The position numbers and the translations under genes are program-made. DNA of 64,000 nt from CAVTHW01 sp963734625. GTDB lineage: Bacteria; Acidobacteriota; Terriglobia; Bryobacterales; Bryobacteraceae. Below are positions 1 to 8,765 of this stretch, piece after piece (within the stretch, counting starts at the first letter, position 1; every line of letters starts with the position of its first letter). The notes beneath the pieces were generated by a model. The model was not told where the DNA came from and ran no database searches. It saw nothing but the letters and a program-made list of their open reading frames with translations. The stretch spans positions 124,001 to 188,000 of the forward strand of contig CAVTHW010000020.1 in the NCBI GenBank assembly GCA_963734625.1. The letters run 5' to 3'.

Positions 1-4
1 GAAC

Positions 5-352
5 TCAACCGATCCGAAACTCCTCCGACGCAGAGGGCTTTTCGAGACCGCGATACGCCAGCTTGAGTAGTGGAGGAGCAGAGAGAGTCGTTGCCACTGA
101 CATCAGAACGACGACTGCGTACACGTGCGCCCCGATCACGCCAAGAGACTGCCCGATTTGGGCCGCGACCATTCCAACCTCGCCTCGTGGGAACCTCTCG
201 CCGGGCGCCGGCTCGATGATCAAGAGGTCGATAGTACTGTCCTTTGTCATCTAGCCGGTCGCCGCCGAACCGAACAGAATGATCCTGCCCGGGTTCGCCA
301 CCGACAAGAACCGCCCCACGATTTCGCCTACCACCGACTCGTCGCGGCTTGG
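5..352 (-). pseudogene. Chimeric remnant: nucleotidyltransferase front joined to antiporter tail
   Basis: Read leftwards, the first part carries the start of a MNT/Pol-beta-like nucleotidyltransferase (motif RIILFGS followed by a Gly). A TAG at 251-253 interrupts it, and the same frame resumes with STIDLLIIE, where the first Asp of the usual SDIDLLV motif is Thr. About ten residues later the frame turns into PRGEVGMVAAQIG and a following hydrophobic stretch, typical of the last membrane helices of Kef/CPA2-type cation:proton antiporters, ending in TGA at 5-7. Neither family normally contains the other, so this looks like two truncated genes joined by a deletion. No functional product is expected; the outer limit on the right is approximate. 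Confidence 0.6.
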
Positions 353-397
353 CGGCTTTGCGTGAGTTTTCCCGCCGAGCTGGGCTAGAATAGGGCA

Positions 398-649
398 ATG
401 CCCGAGCAGGCAAGCGACGACAGGTCCTTGGCGACGTTCGAGGCCGGCATGGCGGAGCTCGAGAAAGTCGTTAAGGAGTTGGAGAGCGGCGACCTGCCGC
501 TCGAACGCGCCCTGGAGCTTTTCGAAAAGGGGACCGCGCTCAGCGAGACCTGCCGCAAGCAACTCCAGGAGGCGGAGACGCGCGTCGAAATCCTCCTCAA
601 GAAGAACGATAAAGTGCAGGCCGAGCCTTTCCCGCCCAACCAGGAATGA
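398..649 (+). CDS. xseB: Exodeoxyribonuclease VII small subunit
   Basis: The 83-residue product matches the XseB family in length and pattern: FEAGMAELEKVVKELESGD near residues 15-33, then a second amphipathic helix (LERALELFEKG) and a charged tail. XseB is the small helical subunit that binds XseA to form exonuclease VII, which degrades single-stranded DNA into oligonucleotides. Its stop overlaps the ispA start (ATGA), a common arrangement. No xseA is in the window. The start is the first ATG after the truncated upstream remnant. Confidence 0.95.
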   Translation: MPEQASDDRSLATFEAGMAELEKVVKELESGDLPLERALELFEKGTALSETCRKQLQEAETRVEILLKKNDKVQAEPFPPNQE

Positions 650-1530
650 ACCTCCGCGACTACCTTGCCCGACAGCAGCAACAGGTTGATACCGAACTGG
701 ACCGCCTGACTCCTTCCGAGACCACGCCTCCCGAGACCATCCACCGCGCTATGCGCTACAGCCTGTTCGCGGGCGGCAAACGCATCCGCCCTATCCTGTG
801 CCTGGAAGCCGCTCACGCCGTGTCGGATGACACTCCGGGTGCAACGGCGGCCGCTTGCGCGCTGGAGATGGTCCACACTTACTCATTGATCCATGACGAC
901 CTGCCGGCGCTCGACAACGACGATCTGCGCCGCGGCAAGCCGACCTGCCACAAGGTCTTCGGCGAGGCCATGGCCATCCTTGCCGGAGACGCGCTGCTCA
1001 CCCTGTCGTTTCGGGTATTGGGAGAGATCAAGGCCGTCGCTGACGCCTCGAAGGTGCGGATGATATCGGAACTGGCCTCGGCGGCGGGCACGCCGGGCGG
1101 CATGATCGCCGGACAGGTCAGCGACCTGGAGGGCGAGGGGAAGACTCCGGACCCGGTTCTGCTCGGGACGATTCATCGCGCCAAGACCGGCGCCCTGCTG
1201 CGGGCCAGCGTGCGGCTCGGCGCCATTTGCGCGGGGGCGGACGAAGAGCGGCTGGAAGCGCTGTCCCGATACGGCGAGCACACTGGTCTGGCCTTTCAGA
1301 TCGTCGATGACCTGCTCGACGTCGAGGAGTCGAGCGCCGCGCTGGGCAAGACCGCCGGCAAGGACGCGGCCCAGCAGAAGATCACTTTTCCCGCCGTCTA
1401 TGGCCTGGAGGAATCGCGCCGCATGGCCGAGCGCGAACGGGCGCTGGCGCAGCAGGCGCTCGAGGTTTTCGGAGACAGAGCCGGCCGGCTGCGAGAGCTG
1501 GCCGATTTGATTGTTCATCGCCGCGCATGA
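646..1530 (+). CDS. ispA: Polyprenyl diphosphate synthase (farnesyl/geranylgeranyl type)
   Basis: This 294-residue trans-isoprenyl diphosphate synthase condenses isopentenyl diphosphate with allylic diphosphates to make C15 or C20 prenyl chains in the cytoplasm. The first Asp-rich motif DDLPALDND lies at residues 84-92 and the second, DDLLD, at 221-225; GGKRIRP (residues 43-49) is the IPP-binding region. The insertion of two residues inside the first motif is the bacterial type II farnesyl diphosphate synthase pattern. It overlaps xseB upstream and tlyA downstream by ATGA. Chain-length specificity cannot be fixed from sequence alone. Confidence 0.93.
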   Translation: MNLRDYLARQQQQVDTELDRLTPSETTPPETIHRAMRYSLFAGGKRIRPILCLEAAHAVSDDTPGATAAACALEMVHTYSLIHDDLPALDNDDLRRGKPTCHKVFGEAMAILAGDALLTLSFRVLGEIKAVADASKVRMISELASAAGTPGGMIAGQVSDLEGEGKTPDPVLLGTIHRAKTGALLRASVRLGAICAGADEERLEALSRYGEHTGLAFQIVDDLLDVEESSAALGKTAGKDAAQQKITFPAVYGLEESRRMAERERALAQQALEVFGDRAGRLRELADLIVHRRA

Positions 1531-2261
1531 AACCCGCGGGCAAACAACGTCTGGACGTGCTGCTGGTGGATCGGGGCCTGGTCGACTCCCGGGAGAAGGC
1601 CCGCGCCCTGATCCTGGCGGGTGAAGTGCGTCTGGACGGCCAGAGGGCCGACAAGCCCGGCCACACGGTCTCGATCGACAGCCGGATCGAACTGCTGTCG
1701 AAGCTCCCATACGTCAGCCGGGCCGGCCCGAAGCTCGAAGCGGCGCTGGCCGCGTTCGCCATCGACGTTCGGGACAAGACGTGCCTCGATACCGGAGCGT
1801 CGACCGGCGGATTCACGGATTGTCTTCTCCAGAGAGGAGCGCGGCGCGTCTACGCGGTGGACGTGGGATCGGGCCAGCTCGACTGGAAGCTGCGCAACGA
1901 TCCCCGGGTCGTGGTTCGCGAGGGCCTCAACGCCCGCTACCTCCGCCCCGAGAATATTGGGGAGCCGGTTGACCTGGCGGTCTGTGACGTGAGCTTCATT
2001 TCGGCGACTCTGATCATGCCTCCGGCCGCCGCCCTGTTACGGCCGGCCGGGGAAATGGTTATACTCGTCAAGCCCCAGTTTGAAGTGGGACGCGGCCAAG
2101 TCGGCAAAGGCGGCATTGTGCGCGATTCGCTGCTTCACCACTCGGCGTGCGCCCGGGTGGAAGAAGCCGCGCGGCAGCTCGGCTTCCGCACCAAATTGAT
2201 GGAAAGCCCGATTTTGGGCGCTGAAGGAAACAAGGAGTTCCTCCTGTATGCCAGTCATTAA
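1527..2261 (+). CDS. tlyA: TlyA-family rRNA 2'-O-ribose methyltransferase (S4 + FtsJ domains)
   Basis: The 244-residue protein begins with an S4 RNA-binding domain (about residues 8-67, LDVLLVDRGLVDSREKA) followed by an FtsJ/RrmJ Rossmann methyltransferase domain with SAM motif DTGASTGG at 88-95 and the motif IV-like VCDVSFIS. TlyA proteins methylate 2'-hydroxyls of cytidines in 16S and 23S rRNA; the old name hemolysin A is misleading. It starts on ATGA overlap with ispA and overlaps nadK by 14 bases, so translation of the four genes is probably coupled. Confidence 0.92.
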   Translation: MKPAGKQRLDVLLVDRGLVDSREKARALILAGEVRLDGQRADKPGHTVSIDSRIELLSKLPYVSRAGPKLEAALAAFAIDVRDKTCLDTGASTGGFTDCLLQRGARRVYAVDVGSGQLDWKLRNDPRVVVREGLNARYLRPENIGEPVDLAVCDVSFISATLIMPPAAALLRPAGEMVILVKPQFEVGRGQVGKGGIVRDSLLHHSACARVEEAARQLGFRTKLMESPILGAEGNKEFLLYASH

Positions 2262-3111
2262 GACTGTCGGTTTGATTTCCAAGCCGAACACGCCCCGAGC
2301 GGCCGCGGTCGCACGCGGTCTGGCCGAGTGGCTGGGGTCGCGAGGCATCAGCTTGAAGATGGACGAGGCCAGCGCCTCTTACGCTGGCCTCAGCGGCTGC
2401 CTTTCCAGAGAAGAGACGCCTGCGGGCTGCGATCTTCTTATCGTTCTGGGCGGTGACGGAACGCTGCTCGCCGCGGCCCGCGCCGTCGGCGGCCGTGACG
2501 TACCGTTGTTTGCCGTCAATCTGGGCGGCTTGGGCTTCCTGACGACGATCACAGTGGATGAGATGTATCCCGAGCTGGAGCGCGCGCTCCGAGGCGAGTT
2601 GCGCATCACGGCGCGGCGCATGCTGACTTGCGAACTGGTTCGCGACGACCAAACGGTTTCCACTTACGAGGCATTGAACGACGTCGTTCTGACCAAGGCT
2701 TCCATCGCGCGCATGATCGATCTGGAAACGCACATCGACGCTCATTTCGTCTGCTCCTATAAGGCTGACGGGCTGGTTATCGCTACCCCTACGGGCTCCA
2801 CCGCTTACTCTCTGTCGGCGGGAGGGCCGATTGTCTTCCCCACCGTGGCTTGCCTGTGCCTGACGCCCATCTGTCCGCACATGCTGACCAACCGGCCGGT
2901 GATCGTGCCCGACTCCAGCGTGATCCGGGTTTGGAACCGGGCCGACGACGGGGAAGCCTTTCTGACGATCGACGGTCAGGTCGGCGAACCGTTGCGGCGG
3001 GACGATATGGTGCTCTGCCGCAGCTCCGCCCATTCGATACGGCTGGCCCGTCCTCCGCGGATGCGTTTTTTCGACGTGCTTCGTGACAAGCTGAAGTGGG
3101 GCGAGCGGTGA
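2248..3111 (+). CDS. nadK: NAD kinase
   Basis: This 287-residue cytoplasmic enzyme phosphorylates NAD to NADP. Diagnostic motifs are LGGDGTLL at residues 67-74, NLGGLGFLT, and the glycine-rich ATPTGSTAYSLSAGG in the second domain. Length is typical of the family. It is the last gene of the xseB-ispA-tlyA-nadK block; the start lies inside the end of tlyA. Confidence 0.95.
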   Translation: MPVIKTVGLISKPNTPRAAAVARGLAEWLGSRGISLKMDEASASYAGLSGCLSREETPAGCDLLIVLGGDGTLLAAARAVGGRDVPLFAVNLGGLGFLTTITVDEMYPELERALRGELRITARRMLTCELVRDDQTVSTYEALNDVVLTKASIARMIDLETHIDAHFVCSYKADGLVIATPTGSTAYSLSAGGPIVFPTVACLCLTPICPHMLTNRPVIVPDSSVIRVWNRADDGEAFLTIDGQVGEPLRRDDMVLCRSSAHSIRLARPPRMRFFDVLRDKLKWGER

Positions 3112-3156
3112 GGCTGCTAACTGACCTTCCGGTCCGCTAGAATAACAGTTTCAGCT

Positions 3157-4188
3157 ATGCATTCACGTTCTTTAGCACTCGCCGCGCTGGTGTGTGGGCT
3201 GGTGGCCCTCACGGCGTGCAAGCAGTCCCCTCCGGCCAACGTGGCCGCCACCGTCAATAACCGGCCTATCACCTACGCCGATCTCGACAAGCAATATGCT
3301 TCCCAGTTCCCCGCCGGCGCCGGCGGGACCAGCGAAGACCTGGTGGCCATCCAACGGATCGAGATCCTGCGCACCATGATCGACAGCGAGATCATGTTGC
3401 AGCGCGCCGAGAAACTGGGCCTCATGGCCGTGGATGCGGATGTCGAAGCCAAGTTCAACGAGCTTAAGGCAGCCTATACCCAGGAAGAATTCGACAAGTG
3501 GCTCAGCTCGCGCAAACTGACCGCCGCCGAGTTGAGAAACCAGCTGCGGCGCGAGCTCAGCGTCGAGAGGCTGTTTAACAAGGAACTCACCTCGCATATA
3601 AGCATTTCCGAGAAGGACGTGTCGGATTTCTACGCCGCCAACAAGGACAGCTTCAACCTGGCCGAGCCCCAAGTACACGTGGCCCAACTCCTGGTTACCC
3701 CGCGTCCGGATGCAGCGGTTCGGAATCTGCAGGCCGACAAGGCGCAGACCAAGGACCAGGCCAAGAAGAAGATACAGATGCTGGAAGCGCGCATTAAGAA
3801 GGGCGAGGATTTCGCCATGCTGGCGCAAAACTACTCCGAGGACCCCGAAAGCACCCCCAACGGCGGGGACATGGGTTTCATCCCGGAATCGGCGTTGGAA
3901 CGGGCCAACGTCGAATTGCGCAAGATAGTCATGCAGCTTCAGCCGGGACAGTGTTCCCAGATCATCGAGACGCCGGAGGGCTACCGGATTCTGAAGGTCA
4001 TTTCCAAGGAGCCAGCAGGACAGCGCGACCTGAACGATCCCCGCGTGAGCCAGACCATTCGCGAGACGTTGCAGAACCGGAAGGACCAGATCCTCAGGGC
4101 CGCCTACTATGAAATGGCGCGCAATGAGGCTAAGGTGGTGAACTACTACTCTACCGGCATCCTTCAGAGGATGCAGGCGGGGAAGTAG
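3157..4188 (+). CDS. PpiC/SurA-like peptidyl-prolyl isomerase lipoprotein
   Basis: The 343-residue product has a lipoprotein signal peptide with lipobox LTAC (Cys21). An N-terminal SurA-like helical region (about 30-160) precedes a parvulin PpiC domain (about 168-270, with HVAQLLV, GEDFAMLAQNYSEDPES and GGDMGFIPES), then a helical tail. Such proteins act as periplasmic chaperones and prolyl isomerases helping outer membrane or secreted proteins to fold. It is separated from nadK by 45 bases and may have its own promoter. Confidence 0.88.
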   Translation: MHSRSLALAALVCGLVALTACKQSPPANVAATVNNRPITYADLDKQYASQFPAGAGGTSEDLVAIQRIEILRTMIDSEIMLQRAEKLGLMAVDADVEAKFNELKAAYTQEEFDKWLSSRKLTAAELRNQLRRELSVERLFNKELTSHISISEKDVSDFYAANKDSFNLAEPQVHVAQLLVTPRPDAAVRNLQADKAQTKDQAKKKIQMLEARIKKGEDFAMLAQNYSEDPESTPNGGDMGFIPESALERANVELRKIVMQLQPGQCSQIIETPEGYRILKVISKEPAGQRDLNDPRVSQTIRETLQNRKDQILRAAYYEMARNEAKVVNYYSTGILQRMQAGK

Positions 4189-4209
4189 CCCGCGGCTCGA
4201 AAACGCGGG
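4189..4209. other. GC-rich hairpin between PpiC gene and aroC
   Basis: CCCGCG at 4189-4194 is the exact inverted complement of CGCGGG at 4204-4209, separated by nine bases. It sits directly behind the PpiC stop codon. No T-run follows, so it is not a convincing intrinsic terminator; it could slow transcription or stabilise the upstream message. Confidence 0.35.
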
Positions 4210-4228
4210 TGTAGGATAAGGGCTTCAC

Positions 4229-5401
4229 ATGCTCCGTTTTGAAACCGCCGGTGAGTCTCACGGGCAGTGCCTGGTGGCCACCCTCGCCGGCTTGCCCGCC
4301 GGGATACCGATTTCGCTCGACGCCGTGAATCGCGAGCTATGGCGCCGCCAGCAGGGCTTCGGCCGCGGCGGGCGGATGAAGATCGAGACCGACGCAGCCG
4401 AGATTGTGGCCGGCGTGAGGCGCTCGCGCACGACCGGCGCGCCCGTCGCCGTGCTGATCCGCAACCAGGACTGGCAGAACTGGAGCGAGGCCCTCCCGGT
4501 CGAGGATAGCGAGGCGGCGGCCGGCAAGCACAAGCCCGTCACGCGCCCGCGTCCGGGGCACGCCGACCTGGCGGGAGCGATCAAGTACGGCCTGCACGAC
4601 GCCCGCTACATCCTGGAGCGCGCCAGCGCGCGTGAAACCGCGGCGCGCGTGGCCGTGGGCGCCATCGCCAAGGCGTTTCTGGGCGAGTTCGGGATCGAGG
4701 TCCTCAGCCACATCGTGGCCCTTGGGCCGGTCCGGCTCGAGCGCCGCGTGGCGTGGGACGAAATCGCCGCTCTCGGCCGGCGGCCGGAGATCCTGCTGGG
4801 GTGCGTGGATCCCGATACCGAGCAGAAGATGAAAGGCGTCGTGGACGAGGCATATCGAACCGGCGACACGGTGGGAGGAGTATTCGAAGTGGTGGCCCAC
4901 AACGTACCGCCCGGGCTCGGATCCCACATCACCTGGGACTCCCGGCTGGACGGGCGTCTGGCGCAGGCGATGGTTTCCATCCAGGCGGTGAAGGGCGTGG
5001 AGATCGGCCTGGCGCTGGAAGGCTCCGCAGGCTTCGGCTCCGCGGTCCAGGACACAATTCACTACGACCAGGAGCAAGGCCGGTTCACCAGAGGCTCTAA
5101 CCGCGCTGGAGGGCTGGAAGGGGGAATCACCAACGGCGAGGACGTCGTGGTGCGGGGTCTCCTGAAGCCGATCTCAACCCTACGGCGGCCTCTCGAATCG
5201 GCCGATCTGGTTACCAAGGAAACCTCGCCGGCGGCTTACGAGCGCAGCGATGTGTGCGTGGCGCCGGCGGCGGGCGTGGTCGGTGAGGCTATGGTGGCGC
5301 TGGTGCTGGCACAGGCGATGCTGGAAAAATTCGGCGGCGATTCGCTGACCGAGACGAAACGCAACTTCGACGCTTACATTCAGCAGGTGAGAAGCTACTG
5401 A
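4229..5401 (+). CDS. aroC: Chorismate synthase
   Basis: The 390-residue enzyme performs the last shikimate-pathway step, converting EPSP to chorismate with reduced FMN. It begins with the signature RFETAGESHG, contains RPGHADLAGAIKYG and ERASARETAARVA, and GGITNGEDVVVRG and KPISTL further on, all conserved AroC segments. Length agrees with the longer (Gram-positive/acidobacterial type) class. The stop TGA overlaps the def ATG by one base. Confidence 0.96.
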   Translation: MLRFETAGESHGQCLVATLAGLPAGIPISLDAVNRELWRRQQGFGRGGRMKIETDAAEIVAGVRRSRTTGAPVAVLIRNQDWQNWSEALPVEDSEAAAGKHKPVTRPRPGHADLAGAIKYGLHDARYILERASARETAARVAVGAIAKAFLGEFGIEVLSHIVALGPVRLERRVAWDEIAALGRRPEILLGCVDPDTEQKMKGVVDEAYRTGDTVGGVFEVVAHNVPPGLGSHITWDSRLDGRLAQAMVSIQAVKGVEIGLALEGSAGFGSAVQDTIHYDQEQGRFTRGSNRAGGLEGGITNGEDVVVRGLLKPISTLRRPLESADLVTKETSPAAYERSDVCVAPAAGVVGEAMVALVLAQAMLEKFGGDSLTETKRNFDAYIQQVRSY

Positions 5402-5916
5402 TGATTTACCCGATCGTTAAATACGGCGATCCCGTTCTCGAAAAGAAAACGGAGCCGGTGGTGGAGTTCGACACGCCGCAGCTCCACAAGCTCATCGAGG
5501 ACATGTTCGAAACGATGTACGCCGCCCGGGGGGTGGGTCTGGCGGCGACGCAGATCGGGATTCCGCGGCGGATCGCGGTGATCGACGTATCGGCCGGCGA
5601 GGACCCCGCGCAGCGCCTCGTTCTCATCAATCCGGAGATCATACACAACGAGGGCAGGATGGTTACAGAGGAGGGCTGCCTCAGCGTCCCGGGTTTCCGC
5701 GAGCCGGTCAAGCGCGGCGCGAAGATCACCGCGCGAGCGCAAAACGTCAAAGGCGAGCATTTCGAAATCACGGGCGAGGACCTGCTGGCACGCGCGCTCC
5801 AGCATGAGACGGACCATCTCGACGGGAAGCTCTATCTCAGCCACTTGAGCGGATTGAAACGGGACCTGATCCGAAGGCGGGTCCGTAAGCTTCAGAAGGC
5901 GGGCGAGTGGATATAG
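5401..5916 (+). CDS. def: Peptide deformylase
   Basis: This 171-residue metalloenzyme removes the formyl group from nascent proteins. All three motifs are intact: GVGLAAT (residues 44-50), EGCLSVP (91-97) with the metal-ligand Cys, and HETDH (135-139) with both metal-ligand His and the catalytic Glu. It lies before fmt, the gene that adds the formyl group, the usual def-fmt pairing, although a palindromic repeat separates the two. Confidence 0.96.
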   Translation: MIYPIVKYGDPVLEKKTEPVVEFDTPQLHKLIEDMFETMYAARGVGLAATQIGIPRRIAVIDVSAGEDPAQRLVLINPEIIHNEGRMVTEEGCLSVPGFREPVKRGAKITARAQNVKGEHFEITGEDLLARALQHETDHLDGKLYLSHLSGLKRDLIRRRVRKLQKAGEWI

Positions 5917-5927
5917 GATGAAGCCTT

Positions 5928-5993
5928 TCACGCCAAGTCGCAAAGACGCAAAGAAACCTAGGAATCCCTTTGCGGCTTTGCGTCTTTGCGTGA
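5928..5993. repeat. Imperfect palindromic repeat between def and fmt
   Basis: The arms at 5928-5953 and 5968-5993 are inverted copies of each other with three mismatches over 26 bases, around a 14-base loop. The arms are built from the words GTCGCAAAGACGCAAAG and their complement. A partial match to the right arm (GCGGCTTTGCGTGAG) occurs at 352-366 upstream of xseB, missing eight central bases. This is the look of a dispersed palindromic (REP-like) element. Confidence 0.75.
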
Positions 5994-6010
5994 GAGGGGG
6001 CTAGCCGGCG

Positions 6011-6952
6011 ATGCGCCTGGTCTTCCTCGGCACGCCGCAATTCGCCGTTCCCTCGCTGGAGCGGATTCTAACCGAGGGGCACGAAGTTCAGGCGGTATAC
6101 ACGCAGCCGGACCGGCCCAAGGGCCGCGGCCGGGATCTGAGCGCTTCTCCCGTCAAGCAGTTCGCACTTGCCCGGGGACTCGCCGTGCGCCAACCGGAAC
6201 GCGTCCGCAGGCCGGAAGTGGTGCAGGAACTCGCCGCCCTGGCGCCGGAAGTCATGGTCGTGGTGGGTTACGGCCAGATCATTCCCCAAAGTATTCTCGA
6301 CATCCCCCCGCTCGGCATCGTCAACGTGCATGCGTCGCTGCTTCCGAAATACCGCGGCGCGGCGCCCGTGCAGTGGGCGATCGCCCGGGGCGAGTCCGTA
6401 ACTGGCGTTACGACGATGAAGATCGACGCGGGTTTGGACACGGGAGACATTCTGCTGGCCCGGCCCACGCCCATCGGGCCCGAAGAGACCGCTACTGAAT
6501 TGGCCGTACGTCTGTCGGCCACGGGCGCGGATCTGCTGGCCCAGACGCTGGCGGGCATCCGCGCCGGCGCCATCTCGCCCCATCCTCAGGACAACTCGCT
6601 CGCCAGCCATGCGCCCATCCTGCGAAAGGAAGACGGCCTGATCGATTGGAATCTGACGGCCCGGGAAGTCTACAATAGAATTCGCGGGTTTGTCCCGTGG
6701 CCCGGCGCTTACACCCGGTTCCGAGGCGGGCAATTGCAGTTGTGGAACGCTCGCCCGGCGGAACGGGCGGCGTTTGGCGCGCCTGGGTCGCTCATGGTTT
6801 ACGGGCGCCGGTTGCTGGTGAGTTGTGGCGAGGACTCGACTCTTGAGTTGCTTGAAATCCAACTCGAAGGCAGAAAACGGGTGGCCGCGGGTGAGTTCAT
6901 AAATGGCCAGCACATCGAACGGACGGAAATCTTGGGAGAGATGAAATCGTGA
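6011..6952 (+). CDS. fmt: Methionyl-tRNA formyltransferase
   Basis: The 313-residue enzyme formylates initiator Met-tRNA using 10-formyltetrahydrofolate. It opens with RLVFLGTPQFAVPSL, and carries the catalytic region NVHASLLPKYRGAAP (Asn and His of the N-H-D triad) followed by GVTTMKIDAGLDTGD with the Asp. The C-terminal OB-like domain (about 210-313) is present. Its stop overlaps the argJ GTG start. Confidence 0.95.
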   Translation: MRLVFLGTPQFAVPSLERILTEGHEVQAVYTQPDRPKGRGRDLSASPVKQFALARGLAVRQPERVRRPEVVQELAALAPEVMVVVGYGQIIPQSILDIPPLGIVNVHASLLPKYRGAAPVQWAIARGESVTGVTTMKIDAGLDTGDILLARPTPIGPEETATELAVRLSATGADLLAQTLAGIRAGAISPHPQDNSLASHAPILRKEDGLIDWNLTAREVYNRIRGFVPWPGAYTRFRGGQLQLWNARPAERAAFGAPGSLMVYGRRLLVSCGEDSTLELLEIQLEGRKRVAAGEFINGQHIERTEILGEMKS

Positions 6953-8127
6953 GACTGCCGCAAGGCTACCGTTACGCTTCCACCTACGCTGGAATCCGGA
7001 AGGAAGAGAGGGACGACCTGGCGCTGATCGTCTCCGACGCTCCGGCCGAGGCGGTCGGGATGTTCACGACGAATCTGGTTCAGGCCGCGCCGGTGCGCCT
7101 GGCGAAGGCCCATCTTCAATCCAGCCGGGGAAAGGTGAGCGCGATCCTGGTTAACGCCGGCAACGCCAACTGCGCCACGCGGACCGGGAAGAAGGTAGCG
7201 CTGGCCAGTTGCCGCGCCGTGGCCAGGGCCCTGAAGACTCCTATCGACCGGGTGATCCCGGCCTCCACCGGAGTCATCGGCGTCGAACTCGACCCCAGGC
7301 TGATCGTCACGGCGATACCGGAAATGGTCGAGGGCCTCGATCGGTCGCGCTTCGATGCTGCTTCCCGCGCCATCATGACCACGGACCGCATCCCCAAAGT
7401 AGCCTTTGGAGAAGTGCCGTTGAACCGCGGCCTGGTCCGGATCGCCGGCATGGCGAAGGGCGCCGGCATGATCCACCCGCGCATGGCCACAACGCTGTGC
7501 TTCCTGATGACGGACGCCGCCATCGCGCCCGCTGCTTTGCGTAGAGCGTTGGTCCAAGGGGCCGAGCGCAGCTTCCACCGGCTTTCCATCGACGGTGACA
7601 CCTCCACCAACGACACTCTCCTGCTGCTGGCCAACGGCGCCTGCGGCGTCCAGCTCAGCCCGAACGAGGCCCTGGTCTTTCAGGAAGTGCTGAGCTGGGT
7701 CTTGCAGGATCTGGCGGAAATGATTGCGAGGGACGGCGAGGGAGCGCGCAAAAAGATCACGATCCACGTGCGGGGCGCGGCCGACGATCAGCGCGCGGTC
7801 CAGATCGCTCGGGCCATCGCCAATTCCCCGCTTGTAAAGACGGCCATCGCGGGCTCGGACCCCAACTGGGGCCGCATTCTGTCGGCGGCCGGCAACGCTG
7901 GCGTGAAGTTCGATCCCTCGAGCGTGGATATCTGCCTCCAGGGCGTGCCCGTGTGCCGCCGGGGCGTCGCGGCGGATTTCGCCGAGAGCGAACTCAAGCA
8001 CGAGCTCGACTCCCCCAACTGCGTTATCCGCTTTGTGATCCGGGGCAGCGGCAAAGGCCAGGCCTGCTTTTGGACCTGCGACCTCACCGAAGGCTACATC
8101 CGCATCAACGCCAGCTACCGCACTTAG
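6949..8127 (+). CDS. argJ: Bifunctional glutamate N-acetyltransferase/ornithine acetyltransferase
   Basis: ArgJ transfers acetyl groups from N-acetylornithine to glutamate in arginine synthesis. The 392-residue proenzyme is cleaved by its own Thr: the motif KGAGMIHPRMATTLCFL near residue 165-181 holds the Ala-Thr cleavage site. GSDPNWGRIL near the end is also conserved. The start is GTG in a GTGA overlap with fmt. Its stop shares bases with the stop of the converging envelope gene on the other strand. Confidence 0.93.
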   Translation: MRLPQGYRYASTYAGIRKEERDDLALIVSDAPAEAVGMFTTNLVQAAPVRLAKAHLQSSRGKVSAILVNAGNANCATRTGKKVALASCRAVARALKTPIDRVIPASTGVIGVELDPRLIVTAIPEMVEGLDRSRFDAASRAIMTTDRIPKVAFGEVPLNRGLVRIAGMAKGAGMIHPRMATTLCFLMTDAAIAPAALRRALVQGAERSFHRLSIDGDTSTNDTLLLLANGACGVQLSPNEALVFQEVLSWVLQDLAEMIARDGEGARKKITIHVRGAADDQRAVQIARAIANSPLVKTAIAGSDPNWGRILSAAGNAGVKFDPSSVDICLQGVPVCRRGVAADFAESELKHELDSPNCVIRFVIRGSGKGQACFWTCDLTEGYIRINASYRT

Positions 8128-8765
8128 AAGTGTGCCCCCACCCCAAGCTGGAGCCTCACCCAACCCCAGTTCCACCCCGATCCCGGGGTCGTGTCCACAA
8201 ATAGTAGCTCCGGCCGTATCGACACGTGCCGAAACAAAGAGGCCTTCACCCCGACGCCAAAGGTGATTCCGATCTTGCTATCAATGATCCTCTCCTCGTC
8301 AACTCGCGGGACCACCTCACCGGTGACCGGGTCGGGGACATAGTAGACGCAGCCTCCACAAGACGAACTGGCATAGTTCACCTTCACGTGGCCAAGTCCG
8401 CCGAACACGTATGGTTGGGTCTTGGCCCCGTTGCGGAAGTGGTAGAGAACGTTCCCCATGACCAGCCGGGAATCCAGTTCCTGTGAAAAACTGGAGCCCC
8501 GTGTCCCGCTCGTCTTCAGCCGGGCCAACTGAACTTCAAACCCGAGCCGGTGGAGCTTTCCCGGGAAGGGGCGGACACCGAAGCCTCCACCGTAATCCAG
8601 GCCGCTGCCCCAAACGTGGTCGCCGTGGTAGAACCGCCCGAGAGCGAAGTTCCCAAAGGCCTCCGCCGTGTAATTCCATTCCGGTGCAGGCGGCTCTTGG
8701 GCTCTCGAAGGGTGAACCAGCCAAGGCGCCGCCAGAATGATGCCAACGACAATCCGCAAGGTCAT
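8124..8765 (-). CDS. Outer-membrane beta-barrel protein (internal start within the fused ORF)
   Basis: Starting at the ATG 8763-8765, a 213-residue protein is predicted with a cleavable signal peptide (hydrophobic core IVVGIILAAPWLV, cleavage near SRAQ). The rest alternates hydrophobic and polar residues in short strands (PYVFGGLGHVKV, ITFGVGVKASL) and ends in VGAHF, a C-terminal Phe typical of outer-membrane barrels. AGGAGG at 8772-8777 lies six bases ahead of the ATG, a strong ribosome binding site. It resembles OmpA/OprF-like small barrels with unknown ligand. Confidence 0.65.
   Translation of the reverse strand: MTLRIVVGIILAAPWLVHPSRAQEPPAPEWNYTAEAFGNFALGRFYHGDHVWGSGLDYGGGFGVRPFPGKLHRLGFEVQLARLKTSGTRGSSFSQELDSRLVMGNVLYHFRNGAKTQPYVFGGLGHVKVNYASSSCGGCVYYVPDPVTGEVVPRVDEERIIDSKIGITFGVGVKASLFRHVSIRPELLFVDTTPGSGWNWGWVRLQLGVGAHF

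Noticed and set aside
646..3111. Missing dxs between ispA and tlyA
   Set aside because: Some bacteria have dxs in this block, but its absence here is not informative because it may lie elsewhere in the genome.
4189..4209. Intrinsic terminator between the PpiC gene and aroC
   Set aside because: The stem is good but no run of T follows, and the downstream gene is likely cotranscribed.
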